A stretch of DNA of 64,000 bases from Halobacteriovoraceae bacterium (GTDB lineage Bacteria > Bdellovibrionota > Bacteriovoracia > Bacteriovoracales > Bacteriovoracaceae), in contig JACKAJ010000015.1 of assembly GCA_020635135.1 (NCBI GenBank), positions 434,001 through 498,000 on the forward strand. The letters run 5' to 3'. The translations under genes were made by a program, and so were the position numbers. Below are positions 37,084 to 46,110 of the stretch, piece by piece; positions within the stretch are counted from its first letter, which is position 1; the number at the start of each line of letters is the position of its first letter. A model generated the notes under the pieces. That model was not told the DNA's origin. It worked only from the letters and a program-made list of their open reading frames with translations, and did not search any database.

Positions 37084-37368
37084 TTAAAGGTACTTTCTCA
37101 ACTGTCTTTCAAGGGATTCCATCACTTTCCCCTTTAAAGGTTTTAATAAAAAACTCAATTCTAATGTTCCGTGAGCTTCATTTTCTTGAAACTGAATACT
37201 AAAGCTAAAACCGCTTCCTTTTGCTGAGATAACCTTATTGGTTTCATCGTATTCAAAAGAAGGACTAACTTTATATTTCTCAAGAACTTCAGGCGTTATG
37301 TGAGTCTTGATTGATTCATAGGCTTCATCTTTAGTCGTGCAGTTATGATAAGAAATACAAAAATCCAT
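37084..37368 (-). CDS. Polyhydroxyalkanoic acid system-type small protein
   Basis: 94 residues. The pattern GSGFSFSIQFQENEAHGTLELSFLLKPLKGKV followed by ESLERQLRKYL resembles the PHA_gran_rgn family (short proteins with a C-terminal FKGxIExxIRxxLD motif). The assignment is from remembered family pattern and remains moderate. There is no signal peptide. Its gene lies between dut and the ferredoxin with gaps of a few bases, so it is co-transcribed. No PHA synthase is nearby. Confidence 0.6.
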   Translation of the reverse strand: MDFCISYHNCTTKDEAYESIKTHITPEVLEKYKVSPSFEYDETNKVISAKGSGFSFSIQFQENEAHGTLELSFLLKPLKGKVMESLERQLRKYL

Positions 37369-37374
37369 AATTTT

Positions 37375-37860
37375 CTACTCTTTTAACTCAAAAAACCCCG
37401 TCGAACCAAAACCACTGACAGAACGCTGGGTATGCGACAGTACCTCGACTTCATCCCATCCTATTTTATAAATAGGAGCAATCACTAACTGGGCGATTCT
37501 CTGACCGTGCTCGATAACTTCTACTTGATTGGAGAAATTTGCCACAATAATTTTTAACTCCCCTCGATAATCACTATCGATTGTTCCAGGGGAATTTGCA
37601 ATCACAAGCCCAGTTTTGAGACTCAACCCAGAACGCGGTCTAACTTGAATCTCGTGGCCGGCAGGGATTTCAAAAGAAAGCCCTGTTGGGACTAGGGTTC
37701 TCTCAAAAGGCTTTAGCTCTAATGAGCCTTTGTCCTCAAAGCATGCCTTCACATCTGCACCAGCTGCTTCAGCAGAACCATAAAAGGGAAGTGTTAATTC
37801 CTCATCGAAGTGAGGAAGTTTCTTAACGCTTACCTTTATTGTCTTTATTTGTGCTCTCAT
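37375..37860 (-). CDS. dut: Deoxyuridine 5'-triphosphate nucleotidohydrolase
   Basis: 161 residues from the ATG at 37860, which overlaps the end of pnp by 38 bases in another frame. Five dUTPase motifs are visible: AAGADVKACFE (1), RPRSGLSLK (2), ANSPGTIDSDYRGEL with the catalytic Asp (3), GQRIAQLVI (4) and the C-terminal arm RSVSGFGSTGF (5). It splits dUTP to dUMP and pyrophosphate, keeping uracil out of DNA. The overlap suggests translational coupling to pnp. Confidence 0.95.
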   Translation of the reverse strand: MRAQIKTIKVSVKKLPHFDEELTLPFYGSAEAAGADVKACFEDKGSLELKPFERTLVPTGLSFEIPAGHEIQVRPRSGLSLKTGLVIANSPGTIDSDYRGELKIIVANFSNQVEVIEHGQRIAQLVIAPIYKIGWDEVEVLSHTQRSVSGFGSTGFFELKE

Positions 37861-39973
37861 ACTTCTTTTCCAATGGAGTAACCGCTTTCGCTGAAAGCTT
37901 AATTTTTCCAAAGCGATCCACATCGAGAACTTTAACTTTAATAGGATCACCAATTTTTAAGTATTCTTCGACATCGTTAACTCTTTCGTCGGCAAGTTCC
38001 GAAATGTGAACTAAGCCACTAATGCCTTCAACGATATCAACAAAAGCTCCATACTCTTTAATAGTGACGACAGTTGCATTGTAATCTTCACCAATTTTTG
38101 GACCATTAACAGTCAAATCAATGTGATTGAGAACATCATTAGATTTCTTCTTGTCGTTACCAATAACTTTCACGATTCCAGAATCATCAATTTCAACAGT
38201 CACTCCATATTTTTCCTGAAGCATTTTAACATTTTTACCACCTGGACCAATGACAGCACCAATTTTGTCTTTATCAATTTCAATGGTCAAAATCTGTGGA
38301 GCCGTATCCTTGAGTTCAGAGCGTGAAGCAGAAATTGTTTTCGCCATTTCTCCAAGAATATGCTCTCTTCCGACTTTTGCTTGAGCAAGAGCCTTTGAGA
38401 AAATCTCATTGGTAATTCCTGTAATTTTAATATCCATCTGAATCGCAGTAATCCCTTGGCTAGTTCCTGCGACTTTAAAATCCATATCTCCGAGGTGATC
38501 TTCATCCCCTAAAATATCGGAGAGAATTTTAAACTTATCGCCCTCTTTAACAAGGCCCATGGCAATCCCTGCAACTGGATTCGACATAGGAACTCCAGCA
38601 TCCATCAAGGCCATTGAACCAGAGCAAACAGACCCCATAGATGATGATCCATTAGATTCTAAGACTTCGCAGTTTACTCGAATTGTATAAGGGAAATTGT
38701 CATATTGGACAATATTTTTTAAAGCTCTCTCGGCCAAGTTCCCGTGACCAATTTCTCTTCTTCCTACACCTCGATAGCCCCTTGCTTCCCCAACTGAGAA
38801 TGGAGGGAAGGTGTAGTGAAGATAAAAATTGTCGTAAGAAATTCCTCGCAAATTATCCACCATTTGTTCACCAGTCTTTCCTCCAAGAGTGACCACTCCA
38901 AGAACTTGAGTTTCTCCTCGAGTAAAAAGTGCTGAACCGTGAGTTTTCTTTAGTATTTGCGTTTCAGTTTCAATAGAACGAATTTCGTTAAGCTTTCGCC
39001 CACCAATTCTTTTTTCTTCATTGAGGATATCTGCTCTCATCATCTCATAGAGTAGACCATCAACAGCTGCATAAGCTTCTTTAGAAAAGCTGGCACTTTC
39101 ATCTAGTCCATAAGCCGAAGGATTTTCTTTAAGTGCTTCAGCTACTTTTTTATTGAGAGCTCCAATAGCATTTCCTCTTTCTAGTTTGGGAACAATATCA
39201 AGACAAGCTCTCGCATCAGTTTTGAATTGATCTTTAACTTTATTTCGAAGTGTTTGATTTGGAGTGACAGGGACAAACTCTCTTTTCTTCTTCCCTACTT
39301 CCGATTGCATCTTGCTTAACATTTGACAGTATTTTTTGATTTCTTCGTGAGCAAAAATAATAGCATCAAGCATTTCTTGTTCAGATAGTTCTTTAGCCTC
39401 ACCTTCAACCATAAGAATGGCTTCTTCACTTGCAGCAATAATCATATCAAGTTCAGAATTTTCAAGTTCTTTATGAGTAGGATTAAGAACAAGTTTCCCA
39501 TCGATTTTTCCAACTTTGGCAAACCCAACTGGACTTAAAAAAGGAACATCTGAAATGACAAGTGCAGCCGCAGCTCCCATTCCTGCCAATATTTCAGCAT
39601 CGGCATTTTCATCATAAGATAAAACTTGATTCATAATAATTGTTTCGTTGAGATAGCCTTCTGGGAACATTGGTCTAAACGGACGATCGATCATTCTCAT
39701 TAAGAGTATTTCAGCAGTAGAAGGTCGCCCCTCTCTTTTCATAAATCCACCGAGAAATTTTCCGGCTGAATAAAATTTTTCTTTGTAATCGACGAGAAGA
39801 GGAAAAAAGTCTTGCCCTTCGTTTGCTTCTTTTGCCGAACAAACTGTACAGAGAACTTGAGTTCCTTCGCAGCTAATAATAACAGCACCATCAGCTTGTT
39901 TTGCTAATTTTCCTGTTTCCACAGTAATTTCTTTTCCACCAAAATTCATGGTGAAAGTTTTTGCATTGTTCAT
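37823..39973 (-). CDS. pnp: Polyribonucleotide nucleotidyltransferase
   Basis: 716 residues from the ATG at 39973, with GGA seven bases before; a GTG two codons upstream is less likely. Two RNase PH domains (about 1-230 and 310-545) with a helical linker are followed by KH (about 555-615, GAVIGPGGKNVKMLQE) and S1 (about 622-695, VTIKEYGAFVDIVEGISGLVHIS) domains. Phosphorolytic 3'-5' exoribonuclease and degradosome component. The order rpsO-pnp is conserved in many bacteria. The gap to rpsO holds a palindromic repeat. Confidence 0.97.
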   Translation of the reverse strand: MNNAKTFTMNFGGKEITVETGKLAKQADGAVIISCEGTQVLCTVCSAKEANEGQDFFPLLVDYKEKFYSAGKFLGGFMKREGRPSTAEILLMRMIDRPFRPMFPEGYLNETIIMNQVLSYDENADAEILAGMGAAAALVISDVPFLSPVGFAKVGKIDGKLVLNPTHKELENSELDMIIAASEEAILMVEGEAKELSEQEMLDAIIFAHEEIKKYCQMLSKMQSEVGKKKREFVPVTPNQTLRNKVKDQFKTDARACLDIVPKLERGNAIGALNKKVAEALKENPSAYGLDESASFSKEAYAAVDGLLYEMMRADILNEEKRIGGRKLNEIRSIETETQILKKTHGSALFTRGETQVLGVVTLGGKTGEQMVDNLRGISYDNFYLHYTFPPFSVGEARGYRGVGRREIGHGNLAERALKNIVQYDNFPYTIRVNCEVLESNGSSSMGSVCSGSMALMDAGVPMSNPVAGIAMGLVKEGDKFKILSDILGDEDHLGDMDFKVAGTSQGITAIQMDIKITGITNEIFSKALAQAKVGREHILGEMAKTISASRSELKDTAPQILTIEIDKDKIGAVIGPGGKNVKMLQEKYGVTVEIDDSGIVKVIGNDKKKSNDVLNHIDLTVNGPKIGEDYNATVVTIKEYGAFVDIVEGISGLVHISELADERVNDVEEYLKIGDPIKVKVLDVDRFGKIKLSAKAVTPLEKKYESTNKDNKGKR

Positions 39974-40164
39974 ATGCACTTCCTTTCTTTTCTGAGTTCA
40001 ACTCTTGATCTTATAGGTTGATCTTAAAGAGTTCTCTCGAATCTATTAATGTTTATTTTCTAGAGGTAGGATTCTGAAATGTTAAAAGATGTGTGGTTAA
40101 GCAATGCTAAAGAATTACCAAATCACATATCTTTTAATTTCAGTATTCCTCCGACTAGGTTTAT

Positions 40165-40212
40165 GGTGCCAGGATACTTTTTACGCTTACATGCGTCAAG
40201 AAGCCTGGCACC
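40165..40212. repeat. REP-like imperfect palindrome between rpsO and pnp
   Basis: GGTGCCAGG (40165-40173) and CCTGGCACC (40204-40212) bound a 48-base element with an inner ACGC/GCGT stem. It begins eight bases after the rpsO stop. It shares its ends with the palindrome inside the 16S gene (10414-10487) but not its inner sequence. Nothing else is recognised in 39974-40220. Confidence 0.7.
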
Positions 40213-40220
40213 AAAGCTTC

Positions 40221-40487
40221 TTACTTTCGCAAGCCGAGTTCTTTGATCACGTTTTGATAGCTTTCAGGATTTTTCTTTTGAAGATACTTCAGTAGTCTTC
40301 TTCTCTTTCCAATAAGCTTCATCATCCCTCTTTTTGAGTGGTGATCGTGTTTGTGCTCTGTAAAGTGTGGAGTCAGATACTTGATCCGCTCTGTGATAAG
40401 CGCAATTTGCACTTCTGTTGAGCCAGAATCGTTCTCAGTTTTTCCAAACTTTTTAACAATTTCACTTGTTTCTTGAAGATTAAGCAT
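40221..40487 (-). CDS. rpsO: Ribosomal protein S15
   Basis: 88 residues from the ATG at 40487, preceded by AGGAG at good distance. The 35 codons open upstream of it are not conserved S15 sequence. Typical S15 features are STEVQIALITERIKYLTPHF, HKHDHHSKRGMMKLIGKRRRLLKYLQ and the C-terminal helix. It binds 16S helices 20-22 in the small subunit. pnp follows on the same strand, as in many bacteria. Confidence 0.96.
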   Translation of the reverse strand: MLNLQETSEIVKKFGKTENDSGSTEVQIALITERIKYLTPHFTEHKHDHHSKRGMMKLIGKRRRLLKYLQKKNPESYQNVIKELGLRK

Positions 40488-40612
40488 CGTTCTATCTCCT
40501 ATGGCCCAGTCAGCAAACTCTTTAAGGAAAGCAACCAGATCCAAGGTTAAGCCCTGTTCAGAAGTCCTTTTTCGACTATCAAGAGAGGGCACGGTTTATG
40601 TGTTAAGAATTA

Positions 40613-41545
40613 TTATCTTATATATTCACTCATGTAAACTTTTAATTTTTCAATGAGTCGAGCCTCAATTTGGCGAATTCTCTCCCGAGAAACCCCGTAT
40701 TCATCGGCTATTGATTGTAATGAAGGGGGGACTTCTTCAAGCAGTCTTTTTGTAAAAATATCTCGATCGCGGGGCTTTAAGCCTTTAATAAAATCCCCAA
40801 GATTTTCCTGGAGTATTTCAAGGCTTTGTCGCTGAGCAATATCTTCTTCGACATTTTGCTCTTGATCAGCAATGACCTGCGAAAGTCCTGGAGAATGATC
40901 GTTATCGAACTGTGGCTTATCGAGGCTCACTTCTGCCCCCTCTGGACCTAATCTTTTCTCCATTTCAATAACTGATTTTTCTGAAACATTGAGAGTCTTG
41001 GAAATTCTCTCTGGAGTTGGATCAATCCCCTGAGCCAGGAGTTTCTGTTTTTCCTGCATAAGATTATAGAAAAGTTTTTTCTGTTCGGCCGTGGTTCCAA
41101 TTTTAATAAGCCTGAAATTATCGAGTATAAACTTTAAAATATAGGAACGAATCCACCAGCTCGCATAGTAAGAAAGCTTCGCACCCTTGTGGGGATCATA
41201 CTTTGAAACGGCCTTCATCAGACCAATATTTCCCTCTTGGATAAGATCCATCACATTTTTATGAGCCTTTCGGTACTCCATGGCGATCTTCACAACTAAT
41301 CGCAAATTAGCCAGTACAAGCTTTTTGGCAATTTCAATATCGCCAGTTTCAAATAATTGCAGAGTTAATTCTTTTTCTTCTTCAAGCGAGAGAACTTTAT
41401 ACTTAGAAATTTCTCTTAAATAAATAGTAAGGGGGTCGAGAACTTTGACATCTCTTCCCGAACTGGTTGTAGGTAAAAGCTCTCCAATTTTGGAAGGGAG
41501 CAACTCATTGCTGTTATCATCATTATTCGAATTCGACATTTCCAT
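40613..41545 (-). CDS. rpoH: RNA polymerase sigma factor, RpoH (sigma-32) type
   Basis: 310 residues. Region 1.2 to 2 (PLTIYLREISKYKVLSLEEE, then NLRLVVKIAMEYRK, DLIQEGNIGLMKAVSKYDP) is followed by the -10 recognition segment SYYASWWIRSYI. RLIKIGTTAEQKKLFYNLMQ is the RpoH box. Regions 3 and 4 end with YGVSRERIRQIEARLIEKLK. It directs heat-shock and envelope-damage genes. It stands upstream of rpsO on the same strand, with 125 bases between. Confidence 0.9.
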   Translation of the reverse strand: MEMSNSNNDDNSNELLPSKIGELLPTTSSGRDVKVLDPLTIYLREISKYKVLSLEEEKELTLQLFETGDIEIAKKLVLANLRLVVKIAMEYRKAHKNVMDLIQEGNIGLMKAVSKYDPHKGAKLSYYASWWIRSYILKFILDNFRLIKIGTTAEQKKLFYNLMQEKQKLLAQGIDPTPERISKTLNVSEKSVIEMEKRLGPEGAEVSLDKPQFDNDHSPGLSQVIADQEQNVEEDIAQRQSLEILQENLGDFIKGLKPRDRDIFTKRLLEEVPPSLQSIADEYGVSRERIRQIEARLIEKLKVYMSEYIR

Positions 41546-41589
41546 ACACTCTTTCTCACTTGCAAACTTAATTACAAGAGTATCGGTGC

Positions 41590-42993
41590 TTAATTTACGC
41601 CAACTCCACGCAATTCGGCAAGTTTCTGAAGTGCGAAAAAACCAAATGAAAAATTTACAGGGATATTTAAGATTTTCTCTTCATCTAGAAAATCAATTTT
41701 AGAGCCTTGATATTTTTTTAGCTGCTCAATCACCCCTCCTGCCAATCTTTCATAGAGATCCCCTTCGAGACGCTTAAGAGCAAAAACTTGACTGGCATAA
41801 TTTTCAAGTGAACTTTTAAGCTTTATCGCGAGTTCTTTTTTAAGCTTTTCTGTAAGTTCATCTTTTTCATGAAAAAATTTAAAATTAATTCTCTCAAGTT
41901 CAAAATAAAGCCATTTAAGATATTTAACTTTTAAATTAGCATTTAGTTTCCAAGTAAATTTATCAACTCCGTTTATAACTCTATCAAATTCTCCTGAAAC
42001 AATATTAAAATTTAATTTCATTTCAGAAAGCTTATGAAAGTTTTCCATCGGATAGAATGAAAGATCAACGGGTTCTTCATAAACCAATTTTTGAGACATT
42101 TTTTTTATAAGAAACTTTGACCATTCTTTTTCTTCTTGAACAAGCCGGCTATAAAAGTAATTCATATTGCTATTCCAGTTCTCAAGAGCAACAGGTGATG
42201 GTGTTCCCGTCATGACGGCATATAAATTAAGTTTTGAAACTTTTAATTGATCTGGATGGAGCTTTAAGCGTATTTGTGAATAATAATCAGAGACACTTTC
42301 TTTTTCAAAATCGATATTCTTAATGTCTTGACACCAAAGTGATTTCAACTCTCCCTGAAAACTAGGTTTATTAATAGCATAGGAGTAAAGATTTTTAAAA
42401 GTCTCATCATTCGCAATTCGACAACCATTATCGAGACACAAAGCTTTATGGGGAGCATTCACATAATCATCGACCACTAAATTTCCCCATAAGTCATCCT
42501 TGAGATAATAAGTTAGTATGTTGACAGAATCGCGATTAGACTTCCAAGAACAGAAATCTCCAAAGAGTTTAAGCGCCGAAACATAATCGGTACTGCTCTC
42601 TCCTGCAACAAAAGATTCTTCTAAATCAAAATTTCCCATCAGTGCATTTTGAAGTGTTTTTTTCGATGCAATTGTCAGATATGGTGAGCAAAATCTATCT
42701 GTCACGACTTCGATATCGCGAGAGAAGTCTTCGCGGGACATTTTCATTTTCTTTGCTGTTCCTGCAATATAAGGAACAATGAGTTTAAATGCTAAAAACT
42801 GTGAATGGGCCAGAAGATTTAAAAGGGCTCTATTCTTATCCTTTCTCGATTTGTAAATGGGAGCTTCTCTAAGTTCTTCACAAGTTTTTTTATACTTGTC
42901 ATAATTTTTTGCCATATCAATTAAAAGATCATTTTTAGCAAAGCTTGAATGGACTTGAAGCAATAGAATTAAAAATAAAGTTATTCGTTTCAC
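41590..42993 (-). CDS. Secreted hypothetical protein
   Basis: 467 residues from GTG with AGGAG three bases upstream (short spacing). The signal peptide MKRITLFLILLLQVHSSFA is clear. The mature protein is rich in Lys, Leu and aromatics, mostly helical, with scattered cysteines in pairs (KTCEEL, RFCSPYL, DFCSWK, LCLDNGCRI). No family is recognised. It is divergent from the TPR-like protein gene at 43110, with about 115 bases between the two starts. Confidence 0.7.
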   Translation of the reverse strand: MKRITLFLILLLQVHSSFAKNDLLIDMAKNYDKYKKTCEELREAPIYKSRKDKNRALLNLLAHSQFLAFKLIVPYIAGTAKKMKMSREDFSRDIEVVTDRFCSPYLTIASKKTLQNALMGNFDLEESFVAGESSTDYVSALKLFGDFCSWKSNRDSVNILTYYLKDDLWGNLVVDDYVNAPHKALCLDNGCRIANDETFKNLYSYAINKPSFQGELKSLWCQDIKNIDFEKESVSDYYSQIRLKLHPDQLKVSKLNLYAVMTGTPSPVALENWNSNMNYFYSRLVQEEKEWSKFLIKKMSQKLVYEEPVDLSFYPMENFHKLSEMKLNFNIVSGEFDRVINGVDKFTWKLNANLKVKYLKWLYFELERINFKFFHEKDELTEKLKKELAIKLKSSLENYASQVFALKRLEGDLYERLAGGVIEQLKKYQGSKIDFLDEEKILNIPVNFSFGFFALQKLAELRGVGVN

Positions 42994-43109
42994 AGTCTCC
43001 TAATCGAATAATTCCCTTCACTTATAGATCTCCATGAGTGAAGGGGCAGTATTTACCCGAATAATTTGCTAGGGAATAGTGTCGATTTATTCAAACCGAT
43101 TATAGGAAT

Positions 43110-44444
43110 ATGAAAAGGATCATTTTTTTTATATTCATTATAGGGCATTCCTATGCCGTAACTCAGTATGATCTCAATATTTTTGAAAAAAATAGACTCA
43201 ATAACAAAGAACGAAAAATCAAATACCACATTCTTCAAGGAGAACCTCTCAAAGCGAAAGCTATTTTCAATGCCAACAATACCCTCTTCCAAAAAGCTGG
43301 TATTTCTCAATACTATGAAACTATTTTTTATTTTTTAGAGAAAAATTATCAAAAAGTTCTTGAACTAACTGCAAGCACAGATCAATTGCAATTCGCCCAA
43401 AAAAGGCAAGTTTGTCAGCTTCAATCGGTAGCCCAATTATTTTCAAAAGATTTTGAGCATCTTTATGCTCGATGGAGACGTTGTTTTGCACTCAATGAAT
43501 TTTCCAGTCATATGAATCAATTTTGGTTCAAACTACTCATCGAACACTTTGAATTTAAGAATGATATATTCCACCAAACTCGTTTTGATCTCTATCGAAA
43601 TGATATCAATGAATTAAAAACTTGGCTTAAACTCGCTCTTTTTTTAGGTAAGCAAGATGAAGTGTTAGACTATCTTCTTAATTTACCAGTGGACTACTAT
43701 AAAGATGTTGAACTCAAAGAAATTATTTCACATTTATTCTACGCGGATAAAAAAGTTCAACTCGCACATCAAATGATCAATGGAGCTGATACGAGTAGAA
43801 AAAATCTTATTGATGCGAATCTTTTTATTGCTGCAGACAAATATGAAGAGGCTAAAGAACATTTCCAGCAAGGACTTAAAAACGATCCCTCTTCACAATT
43901 CACCCTCAATAGATTGATTCAAATAGCTTTTCTTGAAAATAATTATGATGAAACCCTAAAATGGCTCAATTATTATCAAAAATTAAAAAGTGACCTCCCT
44001 CTTGATTATTTATGGAAGAAATCTCTTATTCACATAATCAAAGGAGAAAATGATTTAGCCGCAGACACACTTGCTGAATACCGGGCCAAGGCCAAAACCC
44101 TCGGGAACGCCTCCGTCTACCATCTCTTAAAATTCTTATCATTCCAAGATGAAAACCAAAAAGAAACTCTATACTATTCATTAAGAAGCTGTGAGAGAGG
44201 GGACGATTCCGGTTGTTGGCTAACACTGATTATGAAAAAAGACTTTGAAGAACTAAAAAACATTAAAGCAGATTACAAAGACCAAGAAGATTTTATCGAA
44301 AAAGTTAAGAATAATGAGACGTTGCAAGTAAAACAGCAAACCGAGCTAGGAGACAAACCTCTTTATAGCCAGTCAGATCTCAATCACCTCGATCTTTTAG
44401 AAAAAACGATGGATCACTTTTACTTACCAGCCTCAACTCCTTAA
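43110..44444 (+). CDS. Secreted TPR-like helical-repeat protein
   Basis: 444 residues with a short signal peptide (MKRIIFFIFIIGHSYA). The body shows helical pairs typical of tetratricopeptide repeats: for example DANLFIAADKYEEAKEHFQQ, then NPSS-like turn KNDPSSQFTLNRLIQIAFLE and NNYDETLKWLNYYQKLK. Three cysteines lie around residues 98, 119 and 360-370 (RSCERGDDSGCW, also a Sel1-like feature). It probably serves as a periplasmic protein-interaction scaffold. GATTAT six bases before the ATG may be the -10 box of a leaderless mRNA, but AGGA is also close. Confidence 0.7.
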   Translation: MKRIIFFIFIIGHSYAVTQYDLNIFEKNRLNNKERKIKYHILQGEPLKAKAIFNANNTLFQKAGISQYYETIFYFLEKNYQKVLELTASTDQLQFAQKRQVCQLQSVAQLFSKDFEHLYARWRRCFALNEFSSHMNQFWFKLLIEHFEFKNDIFHQTRFDLYRNDINELKTWLKLALFLGKQDEVLDYLLNLPVDYYKDVELKEIISHLFYADKKVQLAHQMINGADTSRKNLIDANLFIAADKYEEAKEHFQQGLKNDPSSQFTLNRLIQIAFLENNYDETLKWLNYYQKLKSDLPLDYLWKKSLIHIIKGENDLAADTLAEYRAKAKTLGNASVYHLLKFLSFQDENQKETLYYSLRSCERGDDSGCWLTLIMKKDFEELKNIKADYKDQEDFIEKVKNNETLQVKQQTELGDKPLYSQSDLNHLDLLEKTMDHFYLPASTP

Positions 44445-44494
44445 GCCCTCTTTTGGGGTAGCCAAGGTGCTTCCCTCCATGTTAATTTCCAGGC

Positions 44495-45379
44495 ATGCCA
44501 TTTGAAAAAAATTGTCTCGTAAATATTAATGGAACTGTCTGTAAACCTGAAGAGGCAAACATTAATATTTTTGACAGAGGTTTTCTCTTTGGTGACAGTA
44601 TTTATGAAGCGACTCTCTGTCAGGAAAATATTCCTCTTTTCATGCAAGAGCACTACGACCGCCTCTTAAATACCGCTGAAATTGTTCACACCCCAGTTCC
44701 CTATTCACTGGAAAAAATCATAGAAGAATTTAAAAAAATAACTTCTCAAAAAACCTTTAGCCAGGCCATTTTGAGAGTGATAATTACTCGAGGAATAGAT
44801 TATCTTAATATATTTCCTAGTGGCGAAACAGAGCCGAACCTTATATTGATTTACAAAGAACTTAAAGGTTATCCGCAATTATGGTACGAAAAAGGAATTT
44901 CTATTAAAGTTGCCAATATCAAAAGAAATCACCCCAAAACGACTGACCCTCGCGCAAAAACTGGGAACTATCTCAATAGTGTTTTAGCTGCTCTTGAAGC
45001 AAAAAACGAAGGGTATGACGACGCCATTTTCCTTAACCTCGATGGCAATATCACAGAAGGTACGACAAATAACTTTTGGATAGTGAAAGGTCAAACAGTC
45101 CTAACGCCTTCACTCGATAGTGGTATTTTAAGCGGAATTACTCGAATGAAGGTTATTGAAATTTGCAAAAAACACAATATCGCCATTCAAGAAACTCACC
45201 TCAAAGAATCTGATCTCTCAGAAGCCGATGAAAGTTTTATCACCAGTTCAACCAAAGGGATTGTTCCGGTCACACAAATTAATCGAGATCCCATTGGCTC
45301 AGGCATGATTGGAGAAATCACTAAGCTCTTAACTAATCACTATAATAAGCTGGTTAGGGATTATACTAATTCAAACTGA
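44495..45379 (+). CDS. Class IV PLP-dependent aminotransferase
   Basis: 294 residues, fold type IV. The opening NINGTVCKPEEANINIFDRGFLFGDSIYEA is typical of branched-chain and D-amino-acid aminotransferases and aminodeoxychorismate lyase. The PLP lysine lies in RAKTGNYLNSVLA and the phosphate-binding glutamate in GNITEGTTNNFWIV. The C-terminal part has GILSGITRMKVIEICK. Which of the three activities applies cannot be decided from sequence. The start has no strong Shine-Dalgarno. Its 3' end overlaps the convergent EEP gene by 19 bases. Confidence 0.88.
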   Translation: MPFEKNCLVNINGTVCKPEEANINIFDRGFLFGDSIYEATLCQENIPLFMQEHYDRLLNTAEIVHTPVPYSLEKIIEEFKKITSQKTFSQAILRVIITRGIDYLNIFPSGETEPNLILIYKELKGYPQLWYEKGISIKVANIKRNHPKTTDPRAKTGNYLNSVLAALEAKNEGYDDAIFLNLDGNITEGTTNNFWIVKGQTVLTPSLDSGILSGITRMKVIEICKKHNIAIQETHLKESDLSEADESFITSSTKGIVPVTQINRDPIGSGMIGEITKLLTNHYNKLVRDYTNSN

Positions 45380-46110
45380 CAAAAAAGTGCTAAATGATCT
45401 GAAAAGTGCTTCCAAAGTGGTTGTTTAAGGACCCGCACATCAAAAACATTAAGATTTTTATAGTAAACACGATCGAGTTTTAAAACAGGCATAAAACTTG
45501 GAAATGTTGTCGGAAGTTTTCCATAAAGTCCTTGGTGAGCCTCTCTCACATTAAGTTTTTCTTTTAAATTTCGATGAGCATCAAGAGTCCAGTCATTAAA
45601 GTCACCACAAATGATAAAAGGCTCTCCCGAAATTTTTAATGTTTCTACAAACTCCACAATCATATCAACTTGCTTTCGTCGATCATGTTTTAACAAATTG
45701 AGATGCGTGCACATCACGTGAATATTCGTAGAGTAATCTTTAATCTTAACTTTTGAATACAGAATACTCCTTTTTTCTAATTTCGAAACGGAGATATTGT
45801 GATTAATTTCGTGAACGATAGGAAAGCGTGAAAGTATAGCGTTACCATGGTGTCCTTCAGTGTAAACTGCATTTTTTCCATAAATATTATATGGCCAAAA
45901 TTCTTCCGCTAAAAACTGGTATTGATTACTCGTTTCAGTTTCTTTGATTTGCTTTCGTTTCTTTGTATGGCTCCCGATAACCTCTTGAAGAAGTATCAAA
46001 TCGGGATTCATGTGATTGAGTTGATTCTTAAATTTATCAAGAGTTTGCTTGATATTAAAAATATTAAAACCTTTATGAATATTATAAGAAAGTAAGCTAT
46101 ACGTTGCCAT
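45361..46110 (-). CDS. Endonuclease/exonuclease/phosphatase (EEP) family protein
   Basis: 249 residues, no signal peptide. EEP motifs are complete: SYNIHKG at the start, the metal glutamate in LILLQEV, MCTHLNLL, the catalytic pair ICGDFNDW, and HFSDHLALFC at the end. It starts directly at the stop of the cardiolipin-synthase gene, so both proteins come from one transcript. E. coli has the same neighbour pair, clsB (ybhO) with ybhP. A role in lipid head-group or phosphodiester chemistry is possible. Confidence 0.88.
   Translation of the reverse strand: MATYSLLSYNIHKGFNIFNIKQTLDKFKNQLNHMNPDLILLQEVIGSHTKKRKQIKETETSNQYQFLAEEFWPYNIYGKNAVYTEGHHGNAILSRFPIVHEINHNISVSKLEKRSILYSKVKIKDYSTNIHVMCTHLNLLKHDRRKQVDMIVEFVETLKISGEPFIICGDFNDWTLDAHRNLKEKLNVREAHQGLYGKLPTTFPSFMPVLKLDRVYYKNLNVFDVRVLKQPLWKHFSDHLALFCQFELV

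Noticed and set aside
40488..40592. In-frame extension of rpsO by 35 codons
   Set aside because: S15 starts at the inner ATG with a clear AGGAG; the extension has no conservation or ribosome site.
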